This document shows, piece by piece, positions 1 through 7,936 of a stretch of 41,196 nucleotides of DNA (positions within the stretch are counted from its first letter, which is position 1; every line of letters begins with the position of its first letter). A program made the translations under genes and the position numbers. This stretch comes from a bacterium (GTDB lineage Bacteria; Pseudomonadota; Alphaproteobacteria; Acetobacterales; Acetobacteraceae). The notes under the pieces are model-generated. The model saw only the letters and a list, made by a program, of their open reading frames with translations. It did no database searches and was not told the origin of the DNA. The DNA lies in contig JAMFRO010000093.1 of assembly GCA_026224825.1 (NCBI GenBank), positions 68,946 to 110,141 of the forward strand, given 5' to 3'.

Positions 1-150
<150 letters not shown>

Positions 151-169
151 TCACCGCCCGTCTCACACA

Positions 170-194
170 GTCATGCCCGCGAAAGCGGGCATCC
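170..194. repeat. dispersed short palindrome, copy A
   Basis: This is a 25-bp REP-like unit reading GTCATGCCCGC-GAAA-GCGGGCAT, with perfectly paired arms around a GAAA loop. It lies between pdhC and lpd. Three further copies or variants occur at 17202-17226, 20776-20800 and 27490-27513, all outside genes. Units of this type are common in proteobacterial intergenic DNA. Confidence 0.8.
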
Positions 195-195
195 C

Positions 196-1506
196 TCACA
201 GCATCAACCCGAGCGGATCTTCCAACAGTCCCTTCAACGTCGCCAAAAACTGCGCCCCCAGCGCCCCATCCACCACACGATGATCACAGGACAAAGTCGC
301 ACTCATCACCGTCGCAATAGCTAACTGATCATTCTTTACCACAGCCCGCTTCTCGCCCGCGCCCACAGCCAAAATCGCGGCCTGCGGTGGATTGATGATC
401 GCGGAAAACTCCGCAATCCCGAACATCCCGAGATTGGAAATCGAGAACCCGCCCCCCTGATACTCATCCGGCTTGAGTTTCCCGGCCTTCGCCCGCGCCC
501 CCAGATCCTTCATCGTATTGGAAATCGCAGCTAACCCCAGCGCATCGGCTTTCCGCACAATCGGCGTAATCAACCCATCCGGAATCGCAACGGCAATGGA
601 AATATCAACATCATCGTACTGAATAATCGCCTCATCCGTCCAGCTCGCATTCACATTCGGGTGCCGCCGCAACGCCACGCCGCAGGCCTTGATGATCAAA
701 TCATTCACCGAAAGCTTAAAGGCCCCAGGCCCATCCTTCGGCGATGTCGCATTAAGCTTCGCCCGCAATTCCAGCAGCGCATCCAGCTCGACATTCACCG
801 TCAGATAAAAATGCGGCACAGTCTGCTTGGATTCCAGCAACCGCTTCGCAATCACCTTGCGCATGCTGGAATTCGGAATCTTCTTATGCGGCGCCGCAAT
901 GGCCGGCCCAGCCGCCTTAGGCGTAGCCGGGGCGGCGGCCTTCGGAGCCTCAGCCTTGGGCTCCTCCTTCGGCGCCTCATGCGCCGGCGCCTCATCCAGA
1001 TCCGCCTTCACAATCCGCCCATTCGGCCCGGAACCTTTTACCGTCGCCAGATCAATCCCCGATTGCTTGGCAATCCGCCGCGCCAAAGGCGACGCAAAAA
1101 TCCGCTCACCATGCTCCTCGGTCTTCGCGGATGTTGGTTCTTTGAACGGCGTCGGTATCTCCCCGCCGCCGGATGCCTCTGGCGCGGCAGCTTTCGGCGC
1201 AGTCTCGGCCTTCGGTGCGGGTGCAGGCTTCTCAGCCACCGGTGCCGCATCCACAGCCCCGCCCTTCTCCTCCGTCAGCACCCCGATCACCGCATTAACA
1301 GCAACCCCCTCAGTCCCATCCGGCACCACAATCTTGGCTAAAAACCCTTCCTCAACCGCCTCAACCTCCATGGTCGCCTTATCGGTCTCTATCTCCGCCA
1401 GCACATCGCCGGATTTAACCTCATCCCCCTCTTTCTTAAGCCAGCGGGAGAGTTTGCCTTCCGTCATCGTCGGCGACAGCGCCGGCATCAGAATGTTAAT
1501 GGACAT
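196..1506 (-). CDS. pdhC: pyruvate dehydrogenase E2, dihydrolipoamide acetyltransferase
   Basis: The 436-residue protein has the full E2 architecture. An N-terminal lipoyl domain carries Lys43 in [11 protein letters not shown]. An Ala/Pro/Lys-rich linker follows, then an E3/E1-binding domain near residues 133-172 ([15 protein letters not shown]), a second Ala/Pro linker, and the C-terminal acetyltransferase domain ending in DHRVVDGA with catalytic His409 and Asp413. It transfers the acetyl group from lipoamide to CoA and forms the core of the complex. The single lipoyl domain is normal for alphaproteobacteria because PdhB supplies another. It starts 16 bp after pdhB and is cotranscribed with it. 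Confidence 0.96.
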   Translation of the reverse strand: MSINILMPALSPTMTEGKLSRWLKKEGDEVKSGDVLAEIETDKATMEVEAVEEGFLAKIVVPDGTEGVAVNAVIGVLTEEKGGAVDAAPVAEKPAPAPKAETAPKAAAPEASGGGEIPTPFKEPTSAKTEEHGERIFASPLARRIAKQSGIDLATVKGSGPNGRIVKADLDEAPAHEAPKEEPKAEAPKAAAPATPKAAGPAIAAPHKKIPNSSMRKVIAKRLLESKQTVPHFYLTVNVELDALLELRAKLNATSPKDGPGAFKLSVNDLIIKACGVALRRHPNVNASWTDEAIIQYDDVDISIAVAIPDGLITPIVRKADALGLAAISNTMKDLGARAKAGKLKPDEYQGGGFSISNLGMFGIAEFSAIINPPQAAILAVGAGEKRAVVKNDQLAIATVMSATLSCDHRVVDGALGAQFLATLKGLLEDPLGLML

Positions 1507-1522
1507 TTGCGCTCCCCCAACC

Positions 1523-2848
1523 TCAAAAGAGTTTCTTCACGGCATCCACAACCCAACCAGGCTGCGGCAGCGCCAGTTTTTCCAAATTCGCCGCATAAGG
1601 CATCGGCACATCCACACCAGCCACGCGCACTGGCGGCGCATCCAGCCAGTCAAAGCAATGCTCCACCACGGTCGCGATAATCTCGCTCCCAATCCCCGCA
1701 AACGGCCAGCCCTCTTCCACGCTCACCACGCGGCTGGTCTTCTTCACGCTCTCCACAATCGTATCAATATCCAACGGCCGTATCGTGCGCAGATTAATCA
1801 CCTCCGCCGAAATCCCCTGCTCGGCCAGAGCCTCGGCGGCTTTAAGCGCCAAATCCACCATGATCGAGAACGCAATAATGGTCACATCAGACCCCTCACG
1901 CTCCACCTTGGCCTTGCCAATGGGCAAAATAAAATCGTCAGACACCGGACATTCCGAGGAATGCCCATAAAGAATCTCATTCTCCAGAAAAATCACCGGA
2001 TTAGGATCGCGTATGGCAGCCCGTAACAAACCCTTGGCATCCGCAGCACTCCACGGCGCCACCACCTTCAACCCCGGGCAATGCGCATACCACGAAGCAT
2101 AGCATTGCGAGTGCTGCGCCCCCACCCGCGCCGCCGCGCCATTAGGCCCACGGAACACAATCTGCGCCCCCATCTGCCCGCCGGACATATACAGCGTCTT
2201 CGCCGCGGAATTGATAATCTGATCAATCGCCTGCATGGCAAAATTAAACGTCATAAACTCCACAATAGGTTTCAACCCATTCATCGCCGCACCCACGGCC
2301 ATGCCGGTAAACCCGTGCTCGGTAATCGGCGTATCAATCACCCGCCGTGGCCCGAACTCATCCAGCATCCCCTGGCTGATTTTGTAGGCGCCCTGATATT
2401 GCGCCACCTCCTCGCCCATCAGAAACACGTCCTTATCGGCCCGCATCTCCAAACTCATCGCCTCGCGCAACGCCTCGCGCACGGTCGTCGGCTTGGTCTC
2501 GCCATAGGCGGGATCAGCGGCCGGGGCAGGGGTTGCGGGCGCCTCAGGCTTGGCCGGCGCAGCAGCAGCCGGTGCCTCAGCCTTAACCTCGGGCTTGGGT
2601 GCTGCGACCTCATCGCCGCCCATCCGCGCGATAATCGTATTCACGGGCACGCCCTCAGTGCCTTCCTCAACCAGAATCTCGTGCATCGTGCCTTCATCCA
2701 CCGCCTCGACCTCCATGGTCGCCTTATCGGTTTCGATCTCGGCAATCACATCGCCGGATTTAATCTCATCCCCCGGCCGCTTCAGCCATTTGGCGAGTTT
2801 TCCTTCCGTCATGGTAGGCGAAAGGGCGGGCATCAAAATATCGACCAT
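1523..2848 (-). CDS. pdhB: pyruvate dehydrogenase E1 beta subunit with N-terminal lipoyl domain
   Basis: This 441-residue E1 beta subunit begins with a lipoyl domain (Lys42 in [11 protein letters not shown]) nearly identical to that of PdhC. A Pro/Ala linker follows, then the transketolase-like domain ([27 protein letters not shown], then [16 protein letters not shown]). An extra lipoyl domain on E1 beta is a known feature of alphaproteobacterial pyruvate dehydrogenases. With PdhA it decarboxylates pyruvate using thiamine diphosphate and reductively acetylates lipoamide. Only 3 bp separate it from the pdhA stop, so the two subunits are translated from one message. Confidence 0.96.
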   Translation of the reverse strand: MVDILMPALSPTMTEGKLAKWLKRPGDEIKSGDVIAEIETDKATMEVEAVDEGTMHEILVEEGTEGVPVNTIIARMGGDEVAAPKPEVKAEAPAAAAPAKPEAPATPAPAADPAYGETKPTTVREALREAMSLEMRADKDVFLMGEEVAQYQGAYKISQGMLDEFGPRRVIDTPITEHGFTGMAVGAAMNGLKPIVEFMTFNFAMQAIDQIINSAAKTLYMSGGQMGAQIVFRGPNGAAARVGAQHSQCYASWYAHCPGLKVVAPWSAADAKGLLRAAIRDPNPVIFLENEILYGHSSECPVSDDFILPIGKAKVEREGSDVTIIAFSIMVDLALKAAEALAEQGISAEVINLRTIRPLDIDTIVESVKKTSRVVSVEEGWPFAGIGSEIIATVVEHCFDWLDAPPVRVAGVDVPMPYAANLEKLALPQPGWVVDAVKKLF

Positions 2849-2851
2849 AGC

Positions 2852-3865
2852 TCAGCCCCCCACCAGCACATCAGTATACAACTCGCCCGGCTCCGGCTCC
2901 GGCGAGGCTTGCGCAAAATCCGCCGCCTCCTGCACCTGCGCCTTCAACCCATCATCAATCTTCTTCAGCCCAGCCTCATCCAGCCCCAGCTCCAGCAACC
3001 TGGCTTTCGCGCTATCCAGGCTGTCATGCTCGGCCCGCATCTTCTGCACTTCCTCGCGCGTCCGGTATTTCGCCGGGTCGGACATGGAATGCCCCCGGTA
3101 CCGGTAGGTCTTCATCTCCAACAAAAACGGCCCCTTGCCAGACCGGCAATGCGCCACCGCCTCCTCGCCCGCCGCCTTCACCGCCTGCACATCCATCCCA
3201 TCCACGGAAAAGCTCGGCATCCCCCAAGGCACACCGTTCAACGACAAATCCCGCGACGCCGAAGCCCGCTCAACGGAAGTCCCCATCGCGTAGCGATTAT
3301 TCTCAATGATAAACACCACCGGCAATTTCATTAAATTCGCGAGATTAAAACTCTCATAAACCTGCCCCTGGTTCGAAGCCCCCTCACCAAAGTAAGTCAG
3401 CGAGACCCGGTCATTCTCCCGGTACCAGTTAGAAAACCCGAGCCCGGTGCCCAGCGAGACCTGCGCCCCCACAATCCCATGCCCGCCAAAGAAGCCCTTC
3501 TCCTTGGAGAACATATGCATCGAGCCGCCCTTACCCTTGGAGTATCCCCCCGAGCGCCCGGTCAGCTCCGCCATAACGCCCTTGGGGTCCATGCCCGCCG
3601 CCAGCATATGCCCATGGTCGCGGTACGAGGTAATCACCTCATCCCCGGTATCGATGGCATGCTGCATCCCCACCACCACCGCCTCCTGGCCGATATACAG
3701 ATGGCAGAACCCCGCAATCAGCCCCATGCCATACAACTGCCCGGCCTTCTCCTCGAAGCGCCGTATCAGCAGCATGGTGGTATAGGCGGCGAGCAGCTCG
3801 TCCCTATCCATCGACTCAGTGGGCTTGCGCGGTTTGCGGGATTTATCTTGGGGGGCGGCGGCCAT
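2852..3865 (-). CDS. pdhA: pyruvate dehydrogenase E1 alpha subunit
   Basis: The 337-residue E1 alpha subunit has the thiamine-diphosphate motif GEGASNQGQVYESFNLA followed by ENNRYAMGTS, and the phosphorylation-loop region YRYRGHSMSDPAKYR. I chose the ATG at 3863-3865 because AGGAG lies 9 bases upstream and MAAAPQDKSRK is a typical start. An in-frame start 20 codons earlier would add MRCVWLGKSWCEKHLQ, which looks non-native. It is the first enzyme gene of the pdh operon. The 242-bp space to ftsB holds a perfect inverted repeat that may be its operator. Confidence 0.95.
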   Translation of the reverse strand: MAAAPQDKSRKPRKPTESMDRDELLAAYTTMLLIRRFEEKAGQLYGMGLIAGFCHLYIGQEAVVVGMQHAIDTGDEVITSYRDHGHMLAAGMDPKGVMAELTGRSGGYSKGKGGSMHMFSKEKGFFGGHGIVGAQVSLGTGLGFSNWYRENDRVSLTYFGEGASNQGQVYESFNLANLMKLPVVFIIENNRYAMGTSVERASASRDLSLNGVPWGMPSFSVDGMDVQAVKAAGEEAVAHCRSGKGPFLLEMKTYRYRGHSMSDPAKYRTREEVQKMRAEHDSLDSAKARLLELGLDEAGLKKIDDGLKAQVQEAADFAQASPEPEPGELYTDVLVGG

Positions 3866-3968
3866 CGCACGTTGCTCCTGGAGGTGTTTTTCGCACCAAC
3901 TCTTACCCAGCCAGACGCAACGCACAAGTGCGGCTTGGCAAACCTCCCATATTATTCAGCAAAATTTC

Positions 3969-3993
3969 AAATTAACCAATAAATGGTTAATTT
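3969..3993. promoter_or_regulatory. perfect 10-bp inverted repeat upstream of pdhA
   Basis: AAATTAACCA and TGGTTAATTT flank the 5-bp spacer ATAAA. The site sits 104 bp upstream of the pdhA start in A/T-rich DNA between ftsB and pdhA. Its symmetry and position suggest a repressor operator for the pdh operon. It is not the E. coli PdhR site, whose half-sites face the other way (TTGGT-N3-ACCAA). A weak terminator after ftsB is possible but there is no flanking T tract. Confidence 0.5.
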
Positions 3994-4107
3994 ACACACC
4001 AGGCCAACACCGGCCTCATGCTCCACGCAATAAAATTACGCGCAACCCAGCAGCCAGGCACGGTTCATCCGCCCCACACGCCAAAATAAAACAATTATTC
4101 AGCCGCT

Positions 4108-4431
4108 TTACTCAGCCGCTTTTCGGGGCGCCAGCTCAATCACCATATCCTGCGGATTGGCGAGGTTCAGCACCTGCCGCGCCTGCTCATCCAGCATATC
4201 CGGCTGGATAGACTGCCCGTTGAGATCCTGGATCTTGGTCTGCCAGGACGCCCGCTCCGCCGCCACCGCCTGGTTACGGGCAACGGCCTGGTCCAACTGC
4301 TGCTGCTGCACATGCTGTGCCTCCAGCCCGCTCTTCCCATGCACGGCGTTCCACCCGAAATAATAGGTGATCGCCAGGAAGACCACTGGCGGTGCGATGG
4401 CGCGGAGGCGGTTGCGGATGGCGCGAAGCAC
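4108..4431 (-). CDS. ftsB: FtsB/DivIC-like septum formation initiator
   Basis: This is a 107-residue bitopic membrane protein. A short basic N terminus (VLRAIRNRLRA) precedes one transmembrane segment (PPVVFLAITYYFGW, about residues 13-27). A Gln-rich coiled coil (EAQHVQQQQLDQAVARNQAV) follows, then a conserved tail with PDMLDEQARQVLNLANPQDMVI. This is the FtsB/DivIC layout, where the protein bridges FtsL and FtsQ in the divisome. I chose the GTG at 4429-4431, preceded by AAGGAA. An ATG 27 codons upstream would add a non-conserved leader. Alphaproteobacteria commonly place it just before pdhA, as here. Confidence 0.85.
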   Translation of the reverse strand: MLRAIRNRLRAIAPPVVFLAITYYFGWNAVHGKSGLEAQHVQQQQLDQAVARNQAVAAERASWQTKIQDLNGQSIQPDMLDEQARQVLNLANPQDMVIELAPRKAAE

Positions 4432-4645
4432 GAAATGTTTCCTTGACTCTGCCCGGCAGTCCGGACTCACGCCCGAGTCTATCCGTCCCAGCCTGGGTTT
4501 CGCAAGGGGCAATTTGAATACATCTCTGATTCTAAATAAATTTAATCTTTATTTTGCACGGCCATGATTCGGCCTTTGTTGGGGCATGGTTCCGCCATCT
4601 GTTTCCTCTATATGGGCTCCATTGACCAATCAGGGGGACACCCGA

Positions 4646-5143
4646 ATGAAACTCAAAACCCTTCTCCTAGGCGCTGCCTTGTTCAGCGGCCTGGCGTTCA
4701 CCACGGCCCAGGCCCAGCCCTGGCAGGGCGGCCCCGGCGGCCAAGGCGGCTACCACGGGGACGACCATGGCGGCCAAGGCGGCTATCATGGTGACGACCA
4801 TGGCGGCCCCGGTGGCTACCACGGTGGCGGCGACTACCACGGCGGCCCACCCCCCGGTGGCGGCTGGCACGGCGATGACCACGGCTGGGACCATCACGGC
4901 TGGGACGGCCATCAAGGCTATCACGACTGGCATAACCACGGCTGGTGGGGTCCGGATCACGGCTGGCATTGGTTTCCCGGCTGGGGCCCCGGCTATGGCT
5001 ATTATGGCCCGCCGCCGGTCTACGTCGTGCCGCAGCCCGGCTACTACGCCCAGCCACAGCCTTATTACGCCCCGCCCCCGGTCATCGTGGCACCCGTGCC
5101 GTCCATCGTCATCACCCCCGGCGGGGTGGGCATTACCCCGTAA
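4646..5143 (+). CDS. secreted His/Gly/Asp-rich repeat protein
   Basis: The 165-residue protein starts at the ATG at 4646 after the ribosome site AGGGGGA. A clear signal peptide (MKLKTLLLGAALFSGLAFTTAQAQ) is followed by three imperfect repeats of GGQGGYHGDDHGG. A His/Trp/Gly-rich stretch (WHGDDHGWDHHGWDGH) comes next, and a Pro/Tyr-rich tail (YYGPPPVYVVPQPGYYAQ). No catalytic domain is visible. The many His and Asp side chains in flexible glycine context suggest periplasmic or surface metal binding, such as nickel, zinc or copper, but this is inference. The upstream 130 bp are A/T-rich and likely hold its promoter. It is convergent with hemF. Confidence 0.8.
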   Translation: MKLKTLLLGAALFSGLAFTTAQAQPWQGGPGGQGGYHGDDHGGQGGYHGDDHGGPGGYHGGGDYHGGPPPGGGWHGDDHGWDHHGWDGHQGYHDWHNHGWWGPDHGWHWFPGWGPGYGYYGPPPVYVVPQPGYYAQPQPYYAPPPVIVAPVPSIVITPGGVGITP

Positions 5144-5152
5144 AGCTTTGGA

Positions 5153-5272
5153 GAAACACGTTATGGTGAGTCAGCCAACGTGGATTTGCGAGCACCGGCG
5201 CGGAGCGTACTTTTAGTACGTGAGCACCGGAGCGCAGCAAATACGCGTTGGCTGGCCGCCAGAACGTGTTTC
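5153..5272. repeat. large imperfect palindrome filling a convergent gene gap, copy 1
   Basis: About 58-bp arms surround a TTTTA centre. The outer ends are GAAACACGTT and AACGTGTTTC; further in come CAGCCAACG/CGTTGGCTG and ATTTGC/GCAAAT. The core is GAGCGTAC-TTTTA-GTACGTGAGC. It spans almost the whole gap between the His-rich gene and hemF and reaches the last base of the hemF stop codon. The core, the TGGCGGCC box and the GACTCACCA box recur at 27336-27462, whose outer arms are different. It probably acts as a bidirectional terminator; its origin is unclear. Confidence 0.85.
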
Positions 5273-6126
5273 TACGGCCATTTCACTTCCGGCGGCATGG
5301 ACATCAGTATCGCATCCGTCTTGCCGCCGGTTTTCAGCCCGAAGGTTGTACCGCGGTCGTACAGCAGGTTGAATTCCACATACCGCCCGCGCCGGATGAG
5401 CTGGGCCTCCCGCTCTTCCGGCGTATACGGCTCGGCAAAGCGCCGCTTCGCAATCGGCATATACGCGGCGCAAAATGCCTCGCCCACATCGCGGGTAAAG
5501 GCGAAATCCGCCGTCGCATCCCCCGAATCGAGATAATCGTAGAAAATCCCCCCCGCCCCGCGCGGCTCCTGGCGGTGCGGCAGATAAAAATATTCATCGC
5601 ACCATTTTTTAAATTTCTCGTAATAGGCCGGGTCGTGTCTATCGCATGCGGCCTTGTACGCTGCGTGAAAATGCGCCGTATCCTCTTCAGCCGCCGCCGT
5701 GCCCGGCTGCAAGGGGGTTAAATCCCCGCCGCCGCCAAACCAGCCCTTGGCCGTCACCATCATGCGCGTGTTCATATGCACCGCCGGCAGGCGCGGTGAG
5801 CGCGGATGCGCCACCAGGCTGATCCCCGCCGCCCAAAACGCGGCCCCAGCCTCGGTGCCCGGAATCCGCGCCGCGAAATCCGGCGTAAAATTCCCCTGCA
5901 CCACGGAAATATTCACCCCGGCCTTCTCAAACACCTGCCCCCGCAGCACGCTCATCACCCCGCCGCCGCCATCGGGCCGGTCCCAACTCGTGCGCTCGAA
6001 CCGCCCGGGTTGCGCCCCCCCCATATCCTCTATGGCCTCAAACTCCCCGCAAATACGGTCGCGCAACTGCGCAAACCAGGCGGTGACATCGGGTTTCAGG
6101 GCGTGGTGGGGCGTGGAAATGCTCAT
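5272..6126 (-). CDS. hemF: oxygen-dependent coproporphyrinogen III oxidase
   Basis: The 284-residue protein has the family signatures NTRMMVTAKGWFGGGGDLTPLQP and HRQEPRGAGGIFYDYL, and the C-terminal YTPEEREAQLIRRGRYVEFNLLYDRGT. HemF oxidatively decarboxylates coproporphyrinogen III to protoporphyrinogen IX in the cytosol using O2. I chose the ATG at 6124-6126, just after a GGGGG ribosome site, rather than an upstream in-frame ATG that would add MRKISRVDGRAGIAYGGG. It is divergent from petA across about 100 bp. Heme supply beside cytochrome genes makes biological sense. Confidence 0.95.
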   Translation of the reverse strand: MSISTPHHALKPDVTAWFAQLRDRICGEFEAIEDMGGAQPGRFERTSWDRPDGGGGVMSVLRGQVFEKAGVNISVVQGNFTPDFAARIPGTEAGAAFWAAGISLVAHPRSPRLPAVHMNTRMMVTAKGWFGGGGDLTPLQPGTAAAEEDTAHFHAAYKAACDRHDPAYYEKFKKWCDEYFYLPHRQEPRGAGGIFYDYLDSGDATADFAFTRDVGEAFCAAYMPIAKRRFAEPYTPEEREAQLIRRGRYVEFNLLYDRGTTFGLKTGGKTDAILMSMPPEVKWP

Positions 6127-6230
6127 GCCGCCCCCATACGCAATTCCCGCCCGTCCATCCACTCTTGAAATTTTCCGCAATCGCCGTCATGCGTGTGTTC
6201 AGGAGCCGGATTTGCTCCAAGGGAGACGAC

Positions 6231-6779
6231 ATGGCTGAATCAGCAGCATCACACACGACAGCGCCCACAAGGCGTGATTTTCTAACCCTGCTGACGGCCG
6301 CCACCGGCGCGGTAGCGGCCGGCGCGATTCTCTGGCCCGTGATCGACGCGCTGAACCCGGACGCAGCGTCCGAGGACGCCGCCCGGCTCATCGTCAACGT
6401 GGCCGACATCGCCGAGGGTACAGCCAAAACAGTGCAATGGGCCGGCCTGCCCATCACCATCCGCAAGCTCACCACAGCCGAGACCCAGGCCAATGAATTC
6501 GTGGTGCCCGAAAGCCTGCCGGACCCGGCCGGCTACACCAGCCGCGTCAACGCCGGCTACCCCGCCTTCGTGGTTGTGGTCGGCCTCAACACCGCCACCC
6601 CCTGCACGCTGGAAGGCGATGCCGCCTCCGACCCGCGCGGCGATTTCGGCGGCTGGGTCTGCCCGTGTGACGGCAGCGAATACGACCCGCTGGGCCGCGT
6701 CCGCAAAGGCCCCGCCACCAAAAATCTCGCCATCCCGCGCTATAGCTTTCTTGACGCCGCGCAGATCAAGTTGGGCTGA
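6231..6779 (+). CDS. petA: Rieske-family subunit of bc1-like complex, cluster ligands lost
   Basis: The 182-residue protein has a twin-arginine anchor (TRRDFLTLLTAATGAVAAGAILW, residues 13-35) and a Rieske fold whose second half (GDFGGWVCPC, then YDPLGRVRKGPA) follows bc1 Rieske proteins closely. The cluster boxes are altered. Box I, normally CTHLGC, is NTATPC (120-125). Box II, normally CPCHGS, is CPCDGS (144-149). One ligand Cys becomes Asn, one ligand His becomes Ala, and the other His becomes Asp. The two disulfide cysteines (125, 146) and one ligand Cys (144) remain. A normal [2Fe-2S] cluster is therefore not expected. The start ATG has GGGAGA upstream. First gene of the petABC operon; the reading frame is intact. 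Confidence 0.88.
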   Translation: MAESAASHTTAPTRRDFLTLLTAATGAVAAGAILWPVIDALNPDAASEDAARLIVNVADIAEGTAKTVQWAGLPITIRKLTTAETQANEFVVPESLPDPAGYTSRVNAGYPAFVVVVGLNTATPCTLEGDAASDPRGDFGGWVCPCDGSEYDPLGRVRKGPATKNLAIPRYSFLDAAQIKLG

Positions 6780-6787
6780 GGACAATC

Positions 6788-7936
6788 ATGACAACGCATT
6801 CAAAAACATCCTGGGCCGCAACCCGGCTCCCCTGCCTGGGCTCCCTCTGCGCCACCTTCAACACGAAGAACCGCGCCCCGGACGCCCCTTACGTCCAGGC
6901 CTTCCCCTTCCTCATCACCGTGGCAGCAGCCTTCCTCACCCTCTCAGGCATCGTCCTGGCGGTGTATTACAACCCCTGGCACGCCTTCGACTCGGTGCAG
7001 TTCATCGACCGTGACGTGAACAACGGCTGGCTGATCCGCGCCTACCACGCCACCGGCACCACGCTCATCTTCGGCCTCACCTATTGGTACCTGTTCCGCG
7101 CCATGCTCTCGCGCAGCTACCGCGCCCCCGGCGAATTCGTCTGGCTGCTCAGCGTAAAACTGCTGGTCGTGCTCCTGCTCACCGGCTGGCTCGGCTATGT
7201 GCTCACCGGCGGTGCGGCGGGCTACTGGTCGCTGTTCAACGCCTCCAACGCCGCCCTCTCGCTGGGCGGCCTGCCCGGTGCTGTCGGCACCTGGTTCTTC
7301 GGCGGCCCCGCCGCCGTAGGCGGCACTTTGACCCAGACCGGCGGCGGCACTCTGGCCCGGCTGGAAGTGTTCCACGGCCTGCTCGCGGCCAGCGTCCTGC
7401 TGCTGCTCTGGCTCATCCACGCCAGCCGCAAAACCATTTCCGCGCCGGTCACCTCGCAGCGCGCCGTTGCCTTCTACCCCTATTACGTGGCGCAATATTT
7501 CGCCGCTCTGGCGGTCTTCGCCTTCATCTTCGTGCTGCTGGCCTTCTACGCCCCGCATCTCGGCACCAGCCATTTCAACAACATCCCGGCCGATTCCCTG
7601 GCCGTGCCGGTAGGTGCCGGCGTGCCCTGGTATCTCGCCCCGGCCGCAGGGCTGGTCGGCGTGTTCGCCAGCGCCACCTTAAGCATAATCGCCGGCATCG
7701 CCGCTGTGGCCGTGCTCTACGCACTGCCCTGGCTGGACCGCTCCGGCATCAACGGTGCCACGGGCAAGGTCTATGGCTTCTTCATCCGCCTGCTGGCGTT
7801 GGACATCATCGGCCTAGGCATCGCCGCCAACACCCATTGTTCCAGCTCCGCCATTCTGGCCGGTGTCTTCACCGCCTGGTATTTTTTCCACTTTCTGGTC
7901 ATCACCCCCGTGGTGACGGCGTTGGAGGCCGAATAA
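6788..7936 (+). CDS. petB: cytochrome b subunit of bc1-like complex, degenerate
   Basis: The 382-residue polytopic protein aligns with bc1 cytochrome b: VNNGWLIRAYHATG in helix B, SYRAPGEFVW after it, GTWFFGGPAAV, and LEVFHGLLAAS in helix D. His87, His196 and His211 are present. The second helix-B ligand, 14 residues after His87, is Tyr101. In helix D the spacing is 15, as in b6-type proteins. The Qo motif PEWY reads VPWY (279-282), losing the glutamate, and PWGQ after helix C reads TGGA. One heme site and the Qo proton path look compromised. It overlaps petC by one base and has no frameshift, so it is a maintained but altered gene. Confidence 0.88.
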   Translation: MTTHSKTSWAATRLPCLGSLCATFNTKNRAPDAPYVQAFPFLITVAAAFLTLSGIVLAVYYNPWHAFDSVQFIDRDVNNGWLIRAYHATGTTLIFGLTYWYLFRAMLSRSYRAPGEFVWLLSVKLLVVLLLTGWLGYVLTGGAAGYWSLFNASNAALSLGGLPGAVGTWFFGGPAAVGGTLTQTGGGTLARLEVFHGLLAASVLLLLWLIHASRKTISAPVTSQRAVAFYPYYVAQYFAALAVFAFIFVLLAFYAPHLGTSHFNNIPADSLAVPVGAGVPWYLAPAAGLVGVFASATLSIIAGIAAVAVLYALPWLDRSGINGATGKVYGFFIRLLALDIIGLGIAANTHCSSSAILAGVFTAWYFFHFLVITPVVTALEAE

